From assembly GCF_002575655.3 (NCBI RefSeq), contig NC_053039.3, positions 46,625,290 through 46,689,289 on the forward strand: DNA of 64,000 nucleotides. The letters run 5' to 3'. Origin of the DNA: Aegilops tauschii subsp. strangulata (Eukaryota; Streptophyta; Magnoliopsida; Poales; Poaceae). This document shows positions 12,601 to 22,456 of the stretch, piece by piece. The notes beneath the pieces are model-generated. The model searched no databases and had not been told where the DNA came from. It saw only the letters and a program-made list of their open reading frames with translations. The position numbers and the translations under genes were made by a program. The number at the start of each line of letters is the position of its first letter. Positions within the stretch are counted from its first letter, which is position 1.

Positions 12601-13912
12601 GCGCGAGGGGGGGTCTAGCAGCCGGACCGCGCGTGGGTGCGGTTTGCGGCTAGGGCGTCCAACAGCAGTGGCGGCGGAGCCGCAGCAGCCGCACAGCGAC
12701 AGCAGGAGGCTAGGCTCCGAGCGTGCGGGCGCACGCCTTGGCGCGGCCTGACGGGCGTGGGTGGAACGTCGCGGTGTGTGGGTGCGAGCGGGCACGAGGC
12801 AGCCGCGGGTCAGGAGCGCGGACGGGGCAGCCGAGGCTTGGCGCGGGTGCGGTCAGAGGCGGGGCAAGCGCGAGCTCGACAGGAGCTCGGGCGCGGTGCG
12901 GTGGTCTACGGCGTTCGGGACAAGGGGGACAAGAGGGGAAACGACGGTGAAGCTCACAGTGAGGACGAAGGGTCGGGCAGTGGGCTCAGAGAAGGCCTGA
13001 AGACGATGATCCTCGGCGGGGATCCACGACGACCGAAGGTGGAAGGTGGAGTCGATCCCGTCGATGTAGGGCTCCGTGCTCGAGCCCGATGGCTCAGGCG
13101 ATGTGGCAGACGGTGGAGGTTCTCCCCGACGTGGTTTCCGGTGAGGGAGAGCGCGATGGCCGCGTCCATGGCGTCGGCACGGGAACGGATGGGCATGAGT
13201 GTGGGCGAGATCTAGGGGGAGGAAGAGAGGAAGAGGGGAAGTGGGAGTGGCAGGGGAAGTTGGAGTGGCAGGGGAGTGGGAGGGGCGCCCGAGGCGTCGC
13301 CCTTATCCCCTCCCGGCGTCGGCGCCACCAAGGTGGTCCGGGGCAACCTGCCCCTGTAGCGACCTGGTCGCGTCTCGCGTGAACAGGGGAGAGGGGAGGG
13401 ATCGCCAGCGTGGGCCGACCTGGCTGTTTAGTTAGGTGGGCCAAACCGCCTAGTAGATTAGGCCTTTTTCCTTTTCTATTTTGTTTTCCATTTTCTCTTT
13501 TCCTTTGCATTTTCTTTTTGTACCAAATGAGTTTTGTTTTAAACAAAACTTGGCACATAAATCTAACACAATAAATTAAGATGGAACGAAAAGTATGGGG
13601 TCAAATAAAGTTGTCTAAACAATTTTTAGAAATTTGGAAAGGCCAATTTTAATTATTGCTCGACCAATAAGTTAAATCCCAGGTGCATCTAGGAATCCAA
13701 AAGAGGTTGGTTCCAACATGAAAAATATCCAGGGATTATTTGCCACACTTTGAACATTTAAACTTGCATGTTTGATAAATTTGAATTTTGGACTTTAGTT
13801 TGAACTTGAATTTGGATTGCGATTTGGATCAACCGAGGATTAGCAACAGTAATAGTGGTGACATGGAACCATTAGCAGAGGATTACTGTAGCTTAATTAT
13901 CCGGGCGTCACA
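9687..13912 (-). repeat. 5' LTR of element B (right copy)
   Basis: The LTR is 4,226 bp, bounded by TGTGACGCCC and GGGCGTCACA. It adjoins the primer site at its left edge, so it is the 5' LTR in minus orientation. The GC-rich block is at about 12350-13370. A TGTGACGCC-type terminal inverted repeat is shared with the other LTR. Confidence 0.93.
9988..10173 (-). other. Short acidic reading frame in LTR of element B (right copy)
   Basis: This is the counterpart of the frame at 2673-2858. The tail DATFDDDCYCTEGAYYYVEA plus TDDQE and the stop are preserved. Differences between the two LTR copies in this tail are few and leave the frame open. Confidence 0.4.
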
Positions 13913-16185
13913 CTAGGCAGCCAAGACTTCCAGCTCCACCACCCCGAGCTCCTGTTCCCACTCCCAATAATGGCCTGTGCTACAAGTGTGCTCAACCAGG
14001 TCACCGTGCCAGGGACTGCAATCAGAACCAGAATCAACTGGCCCTTCCCGCAGCTGGCCGTGGAAGCAACCAGCCCCGCAACAACAATGCCAAGTCTTAT
14101 GGCCGTGTTCATGCCAACCACGTTGATCTGAACGAAGCTCAAGACCAGCCCACTACTGTGATGGGTACACTCCTCGTTAATTCAGTACCAGCATCCGTTT
14201 TATTTGATACAGGTGCATTGCATTCATTCATGTCAGAAGATTTTGCATTCATGCATAGCATTAAAAGCGAAGACATGAATGCTTCGCTGTTAGTACATAC
14301 CCCTGCGGGCCAATGTCGAACCTCCATGATTTGCAACGACGTCCACGTTGAAATCGAAGGACTGAAATTCCTTGTCTCTCCCATCGTACTGAAGTACTGT
14401 AGCATTGATCTCATTCTGGGAATGAATCGGTTAACAGCGCATACTGCTTCTATCGTTTGCGCCACTAAGACCGTCCATCTGCTACACCCTTCTGATGAAA
14501 TAATAAGCTACAATGCTCGACTGGTTCAGAATGCCGAGGCACGACTTTATGCATTGAATGCATTGAACGCTGCACCACTCGAGGGCATTGAGAACATTCC
14601 CGTCGTGCGCGAATTCCTCAACGTCTTTCCTGATGAACTTCCGGGGATTCCCCCTGCTAGAGCTGCCAAATTCATCATCGTCTTGAAACCAGGCACCACT
14701 CCTATAGCCAAACGACCCTACAAGATGCCGCCGCATGAACTCATTGAGCTTAAGGAGGAAATCGACAAATCTCTTCGCAAAGGTTTCATTCACCCAAGTT
14801 GCTCTCCTTGGGGAGCACCTTCTCTCTTTGTCAAGAAGAAGGATGGGACAAACCGATTAGTCCAAGACTACCATCCTATAAACCAAGCTACCTTTCAGAA
14901 TAAATATCCTCTTCCTCGGATCAATGATCTGTATGATCAACTGGCTGGTTCATCAGTGTTCTCTAAACTCGACTTGAGGTTGGGTTACCACCAGATCTGT
15001 GTTCGTGAAGAGGATATCCCAAAGACCGCCTTCGTGACTCGATATGGTTCATATGAGTACACCGTCATGTCTTTCGGCTTAACCAATGCTCCAGCCACCT
15101 TCTCTCGTTTGATGAACTATATATTCATGGATAACCTCGACAAGTTCGTCGTGGTTTATCTGGATGATATCCTGGTATTTTCCAAGAACAAAGAAGAACA
15201 TGTTGAACATCTTCATATTGTGCTGGAAAAGCTACGAGAGCATCAACTATATGCCAAGTTCTCCAAATGTGAATTCTGGCTACCCGAAGTAACCTATCTT
15301 GGGCATGTCATCTCCGTCAACCCTGAACGAGTCCAAGCTATTCTCGAATGGACTCCTTCGAAGAATGTCAAGCAAGTCAGAAGTTTTCTCGGACTTGCCA
15401 GCTATTGCCGTCAATTTGTCGAGAACTTCTCCAAGATCGCCAGGCCTCTGACTAACCTGTTGCATAAGGGCATCAAGTTCCAATGGACAGACAAATGTCA
15501 GGAAAGTTTCCAGGCACGCAAAGACAAGTTGACTTCTGCCCTAGTGCTAGCTCCACCTGATACTAAGAAGGACTTCGTCATTTACTGCGACGCTACCCGT
15601 CAAGCATTAGGCTGTGTCCTAATGCAAAAGCGCAAAGTGATTGCTTATGCCTCTCGTCAATTGCGCCCTCATGAAGAGAACTACCTGGTTCACGACCTCG
15701 AGCTTGCTGCTGTCATTCATGCATTAAAGCAGTGGCAACATTACCTTCTTAGTAATCGTTGCGAGATCTTCACCAATCACCAAAGTCTGAAGTATCTGTT
15801 TACTCAGCCAGACCTGAACCTTCGCCAGCAAAGATGGATGGAGACAATTGCAGACTTTGACTTGGGTATTTCCTATACACCAGGCAAGGCTAATGTAATG
15901 GCTGATGCCTTGAGCCGCAAGTCTTACTGCAACCATCTCGAGGTTCGCAAAGTTCAGCCCTCGCTTGTTGAAGAATTTAGAAAGCTGAACCTCCATATTG
16001 TTCCTCCGGGTGCACTCGCTCCCCCTCCTAAGGAGTTTTGCAAGATGAACCTGCATGTTGTTTCCCAGGGTTCCCTCAATATCCTGGCTGTCGAATCAGA
16101 TCTCTTGGACTCCATCAAGAGAATTCAAGGATATCACTCTCAAGCCCACAATATTAAGCGCTACCTCGCAGAAGGAAAGCCCTGA
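13913..16185 (+). pseudogene. pol: Gag zinc knuckle, protease, reverse transcriptase and RNase H of element A
   Basis: The frame resumes at the second CTAGG copy and stays open to a TGA at 16183-16185. In order it shows a zinc knuckle ([14 protein letters not shown]), an aspartic protease active site ([11 protein letters not shown], near 14190), and gypsy RT ([13 protein letters not shown]; catalytic YLDDI near 15160). The RNase H region begins at [14 protein letters not shown], with [15 protein letters not shown] towards its end. Gag and pol are one continuous frame, as in Tekay-type chromoviruses. The TGA at 16183 falls just after the RNase H-integrase linker and cuts off integrase. Enough catalytic residues remain that these domains may have been lost only recently. 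Confidence 0.9.
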
Positions 16186-17546
16186 TTCTTCACTATTGTT
16201 AATGATGGCACCTTGTACTTCAAGGGCCACCTAGTGGTGCCATGTTCGGGGGAAAACCTGGATATGACACAGGAGGTTATGAAAGAAGCTCGTGATACAA
16301 CTTTGTCTACTCATCCCGGTAGTACAAAGATGTACCAAGACATTCGTCAGAGATTCTGGAGGTCTAATATAAAGCAAGACATTGCTCGTTATGTTGCTAA
16401 GTGTGACGTTTGCCGTCGTATCAAAGCAGAACATCAAAGGCCTGCTGGAACTCTGCAACCTATCTCTATTCCTGAATGGAAATGGGACCACGTTGAAATG
16501 GACTTCGTCACTGGATTTCCCAAATCGCAGAAAGGTAATGATGCTATTCTTGTCGTCATTGACCGGCTTTCTAAAGTTGCACATTTTCTGGATGTCAAAG
16601 AACGATCACTACTAGTCAGCTTGCAACTCTCTACATGTCCAGAATTGTTTCACTTCATGGTATTCCACTGGTTATCAGTTCGGACCGTGGCAGCTTATTC
16701 ACTTCAAGATTCTGGGCAAGTTTCCAAGAAGCTATGTGAACTCATCTGTCGTTCAGTACTGCGTTTCGTCCTCAGTCGCAAGGGCAAGTTGAACATGTCA
16801 ACCAAGTTCTCAAAGACATGCTTCGAGCTTGTGTTATTTCCTTCGGCAAGAAATGGGAGGAATCTCTCCCGTATGCTGAGTTCTCCTATAACAATAGCTA
16901 TCAAGCTAGTCTGAAGATGGCCCCATTCGAAGTATTATATGGACAAAAGTGCCGAACCCCTCTGAACTGGTCAGAAACTGGGGAACGCCCACTCTTCGGT
17001 CCGGATATTATCCAACATGCCGAAGAACAAGTCCGCATTATTCGTGAGAATCCCAAGACTACTCAGTCACGTCAGAAGAGTTAGTATGACCGTCATCATA
17101 AAGACATGGTCTATCAACCTAGCGAAAAGGCTTATCTTCGAGTCACACCAATGAAGGGTGCTCACCGCTTCGGGATCAAGGGCAAGCTAGCTCCTCGCTA
17201 TATTGGTCCATTCACTATTCTGGAAAGGCGTGGAAAAGTGGCATATCAACTGGAGCTTCCGCCAAACCTTTCTCAGGTTCACGATGTGTTCCACGTATCA
17301 CAACTCCGCCGCTACTTCAAGGATCCAATCCGAGCAGTGGATCATGAAGTGCTCGAATTGCAACAGGACCTCTCCTATAAAGATCATCCGGTACGCATTC
17401 TCGACCAAGCTGAACACCGGACACGTCAGAAGACGATCAAGTTCCTCAAGGTCAAGTGGTCGCATAACTCTGAAGACGAAGCCACTTGGGAACATGAGGA
17501 TCGCCTGCGTGATGAATACCCCGCACTGTTTCCTTCTACCTCCTAA
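16186..17546 (+). pseudogene. Integrase and chromodomain-like tail of element A (broken)
   Basis: Integrase inserts the element's DNA into the chromosome. The zinc-binding end is recognisable (THPGSTKMYQDIRQRFW; CDVCRRIK). The first expected histidine appears replaced by arginine in EARDTTLS. The core starts WDHVEMDFVTGFPKS. A frameshift follows near 16600, a TGA is seen at 16737-16739 in the shifted frame, and a TAG at 17082-17084. The C-terminal part (HRFGIKGKLAPRYIGPF; VHDVFHVSQLRRY) is open from 17106. It ends in a chromodomain-like segment (FLKVKWSHNSEDEATWE) and a TAA at 17544-17546. At least three lesions make it non-functional. Confidence 0.88.
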
Positions 17547-17581
17547 ATCTCGGGACGAGATTTCTTGTAGTGCAGGAGAAT
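17545..17581 (+). other. Post-pol palindrome and polypurine tract of element A
   Basis: The pol stop TAA (17544-17546) overlaps a perfect palindrome AAATCTCGGGACGAGATTT (17545-17563). TGCAGGAGAAT (17571-17581) then abuts the 3' LTR, the position of the polypurine tract. The whole block is almost identical to that of element B. Confidence 0.8.
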
Positions 17582-20500
17582 TGCAACGCCCGAATAATTA
17601 ATCTACATTGAAACTCTGCTAACGATGCCACGTCACCTCCGTTACTGTTGCTAATCTCTCGTTAGTTCAAAAACCGGTACAAAAATCAAATTCAAAATAT
17701 GGCAAACAACAAAAGTTTTCAAACATTAAAACAAAAATGCTCGAATGGTGCCAAATATTACATAGGTAATTATAGTGAAGAAAACACATGTTTAGGAAAA
17801 TGCTAAGATGCTCTAAAATAAATAAAACAGAATAAGGGAAAAGAATAAAAACAAAAAAACATAACGAACAAAGATTAAAAAAGAAAAGAAAAGCAAACCC
17901 CCCCCCCCACTGGGCCATCAGGCCCAGCTGGCAGTCAGGCCAGCCCGCTGGCCCAGCTGGCCACCCCACACTCCCCATAACCCCCTGCCCCGAAACACTA
18001 ACCGACACCCCACCCCACTCTCTCCTCCCACTCATCCCCCACGTTGCTCTCTCTCCCTCCCCGATCCAGATCTGGATCGGGGAACGGACCACGCCGTCGC
18101 CGCTCGGACCCCGTCGGAGCCACCTCGTCAGAATAGACCTCCCCGCCGGACTGCCTCCCCGTCGCACGTCGTCCCACACCTCCTCCCCGCGCCCCATTGC
18201 CCATTCCCTACGGCCCCAGTGAGCCCGGACTCTCTTCCTCTCTGCCCCTCGCGCTCACCACGGCCCCGTGGCCCTCTTCCCCGTTGTCGCCCGAGCTCGC
18301 TGGAGCTCGTACTCCCGTCGCTCGCCTTGCTCCCGCACCGGATGCTGCTGCTCTGCATCACTGCGCCCGCGGCCACCCCCGCCGGCCACCGCGGCCCCCG
18401 CCCCTGCCTGCTGCTTCCACCTGCTGCCATCGACCACCGCGCTCGCCGCATCGTGGATGCGCTCGACCCCTTCCCGTGCGCGCGTCGCCCATGGGGGCCG
18501 CTCCGTCTCCACGCCGGTGTCATACGCTCGTGCCCTCACCCCCCTCGCGTCCGCTTCGCCTCTCCGGCCGCACCAGCGCCGCCGCACTCCGCCCTGCCGA
18601 CCAACGCCCGCCGCCTGCATCCTCGCGCACACCCTGCGCCGCCCCGCCTCCGCTGCTGCTCGCCGCCACTCGTGGACCGGCCTCCCTCCGCGGGCGCCAT
18701 CCGCGGGTGGGTGAGCCCTTCCTCGTCTGCTTGCCATGGCCGCGCTCCGGCGAGCCACCCGCGGTGCCCCAGCTGGCTCCGCTTGGGACTCGCCCGTCCG
18801 GGTGCCCATGCCCGGCGCCCGTAAACCCCACACCCGCTAAGGCCACTAGCCCAATGACAGCCGGGGCCCAGCCCAAGAACGTTTTTGTTAAAAAAAACAA
18901 TTTAAAATAATAATAATAATAATAAATATTAATTAATTAATTAAGTAGCTAATTAACTTAATTAATCCTGTTTAGATTAACCTAATCACTAGCTAAACTA
19001 ATTAAACCGGTTTAGTTAGTCTTGGGACTATGAGAGTGGGACCTGCCTGTCAGTTTGACTAAGTCAACTGACTAGTTGACTGATGACATCACGCTGACCT
19101 CATGCTGACATCATAATGACATTTTCTAAATTAAATTAATTTTGTTAATTCTAAAAATGTATTAAAAACTTTGAAAATTAATATTAAATAAACCGTAACT
19201 CGGATGAAAATACTTTGTACATGAAAGTTGCTCAGAACAACGAGACGAATCCGGATACGCAACCCGTTCGTCCGGCACACATCCCTGGCATAGCAAACAC
19301 GCAAATTTCCCTCTTCGGTTCATTTGTTCGAAAATGCGGAACACTGGGAATACTTTCCCGGATGTTTCCCCCCTTCGCCGATATCACCTACCACCGCGTT
19401 AGGGCACACCTAGCACCGCCCATTGTCATGTCATGCATCGTCATGCATTTTGTTTGCATTATATTTATTGTTTCTTCCCCCTCTTCTCTCGTTATACACC
19501 GAGACTGACGTTGCTGCTACCCAGTACGACTACGGTGTTGACGAGCCCTCCTTCTTGCTAGAGCAACCATGCAAGCCCCCCCTTGATCACCAGATATCGC
19601 CTATTCCTTCTCTCTACTGCTTGCATTAGAGTAGTGTAGAATGTTACTGCTTTCGGTTAATCCTATTCTGCTGCATAGCCTGTCATTGTTCCTACAGTTG
19701 TTACCCTTAATTGCAATCCTAAATGCTTAGTATAGGATGCTAGTTTATCATTAGTGGCCCTCATTCTTGTCCGTCTGCCAGGCTATACTATCGGGCCATG
19801 ATCACTCGGGAGGTGATCACGGGTTTATACATATATACATACATACATACATACTATACAGGTGGTGACTAAAGTTGCGTCGGCTCGTAGAGTACCCGCA
19901 AGTGATTCCGTTGTGGGGGCTGAAAGGACAGGTGGCTCCATCCAGGTAGTGATGGGGCTGAGTTCCCGATGGCCCCCGACTGTTACTTTGTGGCGGAGCG
20001 ACAGGGCAGGTTGAGACCACCTAGGAGAGAGGTGGCCTGGCCCTGGTCGGCGTTCGCGGTTACTTCAAAATAACACGCTTAACGAGATCTTGGTATTTGA
20101 TCTGTGTCTGGCCACTGGCCTATACACACTAACCAACTACGCGGGAACAGTTATGGGCACTTGACGTCGTGGTATCAGCCAAAGCCTTCTTGACGTCAGC
20201 GACTGAGCGGCGCACGCCAGATTGGACCGTAAGCCTGCGCTTGTATTAAGGGGGCTAGGTCTGCTTCCTGTCGCCCTCACAATGTGCAGGTGTGCAATGG
20301 GCGATGGGCCCAGACCCCTACGCCATAGGATTTTGACCGGCGTGCTGACCTCTCTGTTGTGCCTAGGTGGGGCTGCGACGTGTTGATCTTCCGAGGCCGG
20401 GCATGACCCAAGAAAGTGTGTCCGGCCAAAGGGGATCGAGCGTGTTGGGTAATGTGGTGCACCCCTGCAGGGAAGTTTATATATTCGAATAGCCGTGATC

Positions 20501-21314
20501 CTCGGTAACAGGACGACCCAGAGTTGTACCTTGACCTTATGACAACTAGAACTGGATACTTAATAAAACACACCCTTCCAAGTGCCAGATACAACCCGGT
20601 GATCGCTCTCACACAGGGCGACGAGGGGAGGATCACCGGGTAGGATTATGCTATGCGGTGCTACTTGGTGAACTTACCATCTACTCTCTTCTACATGCTG
20701 CAAGATGGAAGCTGCCAGATGCGTAGTCTTCGACAGGACTAGCTATCCCCCTCTTATTCTGGCATTCTGCAGTTCAGTCCACCGATATTGCCCCTTTACA
20801 CAGATAACCATGCATATGTAGTGTAGATCCTTGCTTGAGAGTACATTGGATGAGTACTCACGGTTGCTTTTCTCCCTCTTTTCCCCCTTTCCTTTTTACC
20901 TGGTTGTCGCAACCAGAGGTTGGAGCCCCGGAGCTAGACGCCACCATCGACGACGACCCCTACTACACCGAGGGTGCCTACTACTACGTGCAGGCCGTCG
21001 ACGACGACCAGGAGTAGTTTAGGAGGATCCTAGGCAGGAGGCCTGCGCCTCTTTCGATCTGTATCCCAGTTTGTGCTAGCCTTCTTAAGGCAAACTTGTT
21101 TAACTTATGTCTGTACTCAGATATTGTTGCTTCCGCTGACTCGTCTATGATCGAGCACTTGTATTCGAGCCCTCAAGGCCCCTGGCTTGTATTATGATGC
21201 TTGTATGACTTATTTATTTTTAGAGTTATGTTGTGATATCTTCCTGTGAGTCCCTGATCTTGATCGTACACATTTGCGTGTATGATTAGTGTATGATTGA
21301 ATCGGGGCATCACA
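17582..21314 (+). repeat. 3' LTR of element A
   Basis: The LTR is 3,733 bp, from TGCAACGCCC to GGGGCATCACA. The start differs from the canonical TGTGACGCC by small changes. It has a GC-rich block (about 17930-18880), an AT-rich stretch (18900-19000), a (CATA)n microsatellite near 19826-19855, and the acidic short frame near its end. Long frames in the GC-rich block (for example 18197-18910, 237 codons) have extreme Pro/Ala/Arg composition and are not supported as genes. Confidence 0.9.
20835..21017 (+). other. Short acidic reading frame in the 3' LTR of element A
   Basis: The tail LDATIDDDPYYTEGAYYYVQ followed by AVDDDQE and a stop corresponds to the tails in both LTRs of element B. A pyrimidine-rich run (20870-20905) ending in CAACCAG precedes it. 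Compared with B, one length difference in the tail is a whole codon. Confidence 0.4.
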
Positions 21315-22456
21315 AAAATAGACCCGGGGACCATAGGTTTCACTAGTGGCTTCTCTCAAGATAGCAAGTATTATGGTGGGTGAACAAATTACTGCCGAGC
21401 AATTGATAGAAAAGCACATAGTTATGACAAATATCTAGGCATGATCATGTATATAGGCATCACGTCCATGACAAGTACACCGAAACGATTTTTCATCTAC
21501 TACTATTACTCCACACATTGACCGCTATCCACCATGCATCTAGAGTATTAAGTTCATAAGAACAGAGTAACGCATTAGGCAAGATGACATGATGTAGAGG
21601 GATAAACTCAAGCAATATGATATTAACCCCATCTTTTTATCCTCGATGGCAACAATACAATACGTGCCTTGCTGCCCCTGCTGTCACCGGGAAAGCACAC
21701 CGCAAGATTGAACCCAAAGCTAAGAACTTCTCCCATTGCAAGAAAGATCAATCTATTAGGCCAAACCAAACTGATAATTCGAAGAGACTTGCAAAGATAT
21801 TTAAATCATGCATAAAAGAATTCAGAGGAGAATCAAATATTGTTCATAGATAATCTTGATCATAAACCCACAATTCGTCGGATCTCGGCAAACACACCGC
21901 AAAAAGAATTACATCGAATAGATCTCCAAGAAGATCGAGGAGAACTTTGTATTGAGATCCAAAGAGAGAGAAGAAGCCATCTAGCTAATAACTATGGACC
22001 CGAAGGTCTGTGGTACAGAAGGTCGCGGCGGTGGAAATAGTGTTTCATGGTGCTCTCGGATGTTTTCAGGGTATATGAGTATATATAGGCGAAAGAAGTA
22101 GGTCGGTGGAGCCACAAGGGGCCCACGAGGGTGGGGGCATGCCTACCCCCTGGGCCGCCCTCCTACCTCGCGGTCGCCCTGTTGCTTCCTTGACGTCCAC
22201 TCCAAGTCTCCTGGATTGCGTTTGTTCCAAAAATGATCCTCGCGAAGGTTTCATTCCGTTTGGATTCTGTTTGATATTCCTTTTGTGCGAAACACTGAAA
22301 TAAGCAAATAAACAGCAATTTGCACTGGGCTTCCGGTTAATAGGTTAGTCCCAAAAATAATATAAAAGTGCATAATAAAGCCCATTAAACATCCAAAATA
22401 GATAGTATAATAGCATGGAACAATAAAAAATTATAGATACATTGGAGACGTATTAA
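21315..22456 (-). repeat. 3' LTR of element C, truncated
   Basis: The copy corresponds to 27934-29189 of the complete LTR. About 330 bases are missing at its left edge because element A sits there. Those bases should lie upstream of A's 5' LTR. Relative to the other LTR it also lacks 112 bp at 22015, between two GGTA tetranucleotides. Confidence 0.87.

Larger units (their letters stand above)
2376..13912 (-). mobile_element. Element B: large non-coding (non-autonomous) gypsy-like LTR element
   Basis: The element is complete, 11,537 bp, and lies antisense in the gag of element A. It starts TGTGACGCC and ends GGGCGTCACA. It is flanked by the direct duplication CTAGG (2371-2375 and 13913-13917). 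LTRs are 2376-6615 and 9687-13912. On the minus strand a tRNA-Met-type primer site adjoins the right LTR and a polypurine tract adjoins the left one. The internal region (6616-9686) holds no frame above about 110 codons and no recognisable gag or pol motif. Its ends match element A, so its proteins were probably supplied in trans by an A-type partner. Confidence 0.93.
1..21314 (+). mobile_element. Element A: Tekay/Del-type gypsy retrotransposon (5' end outside window)
   Basis: This is a plus-strand LTR retrotransposon. The window opens inside its 5' LTR, which ends at 210. A primer site, an extra upstream reading frame, gag, protease-RT-RNase H, integrase and a polypurine tract follow, and the 3' LTR runs 17582-21314. 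The order protease, RT, RNase H, integrase makes it gypsy. A chromodomain-like tail after integrase and a palindrome after the pol stop suit the Tekay/Del chromovirus lineage. The last 210 bases of the two LTRs differ at roughly a dozen positions. The element is split by antisense element B (2376-13912) and is itself inserted in an LTR of element C. Several stops and a frameshift in pol make it inactive. Confidence 0.9.

Noticed and set aside
18197..18910. 237-codon plus frame and overlapping long frames in the LTR of A
   Set aside because: The sequence is GC-rich, with Pro/Ala/Arg/Ser-biased translation in several frames at once and no domain. It lies inside an LTR.
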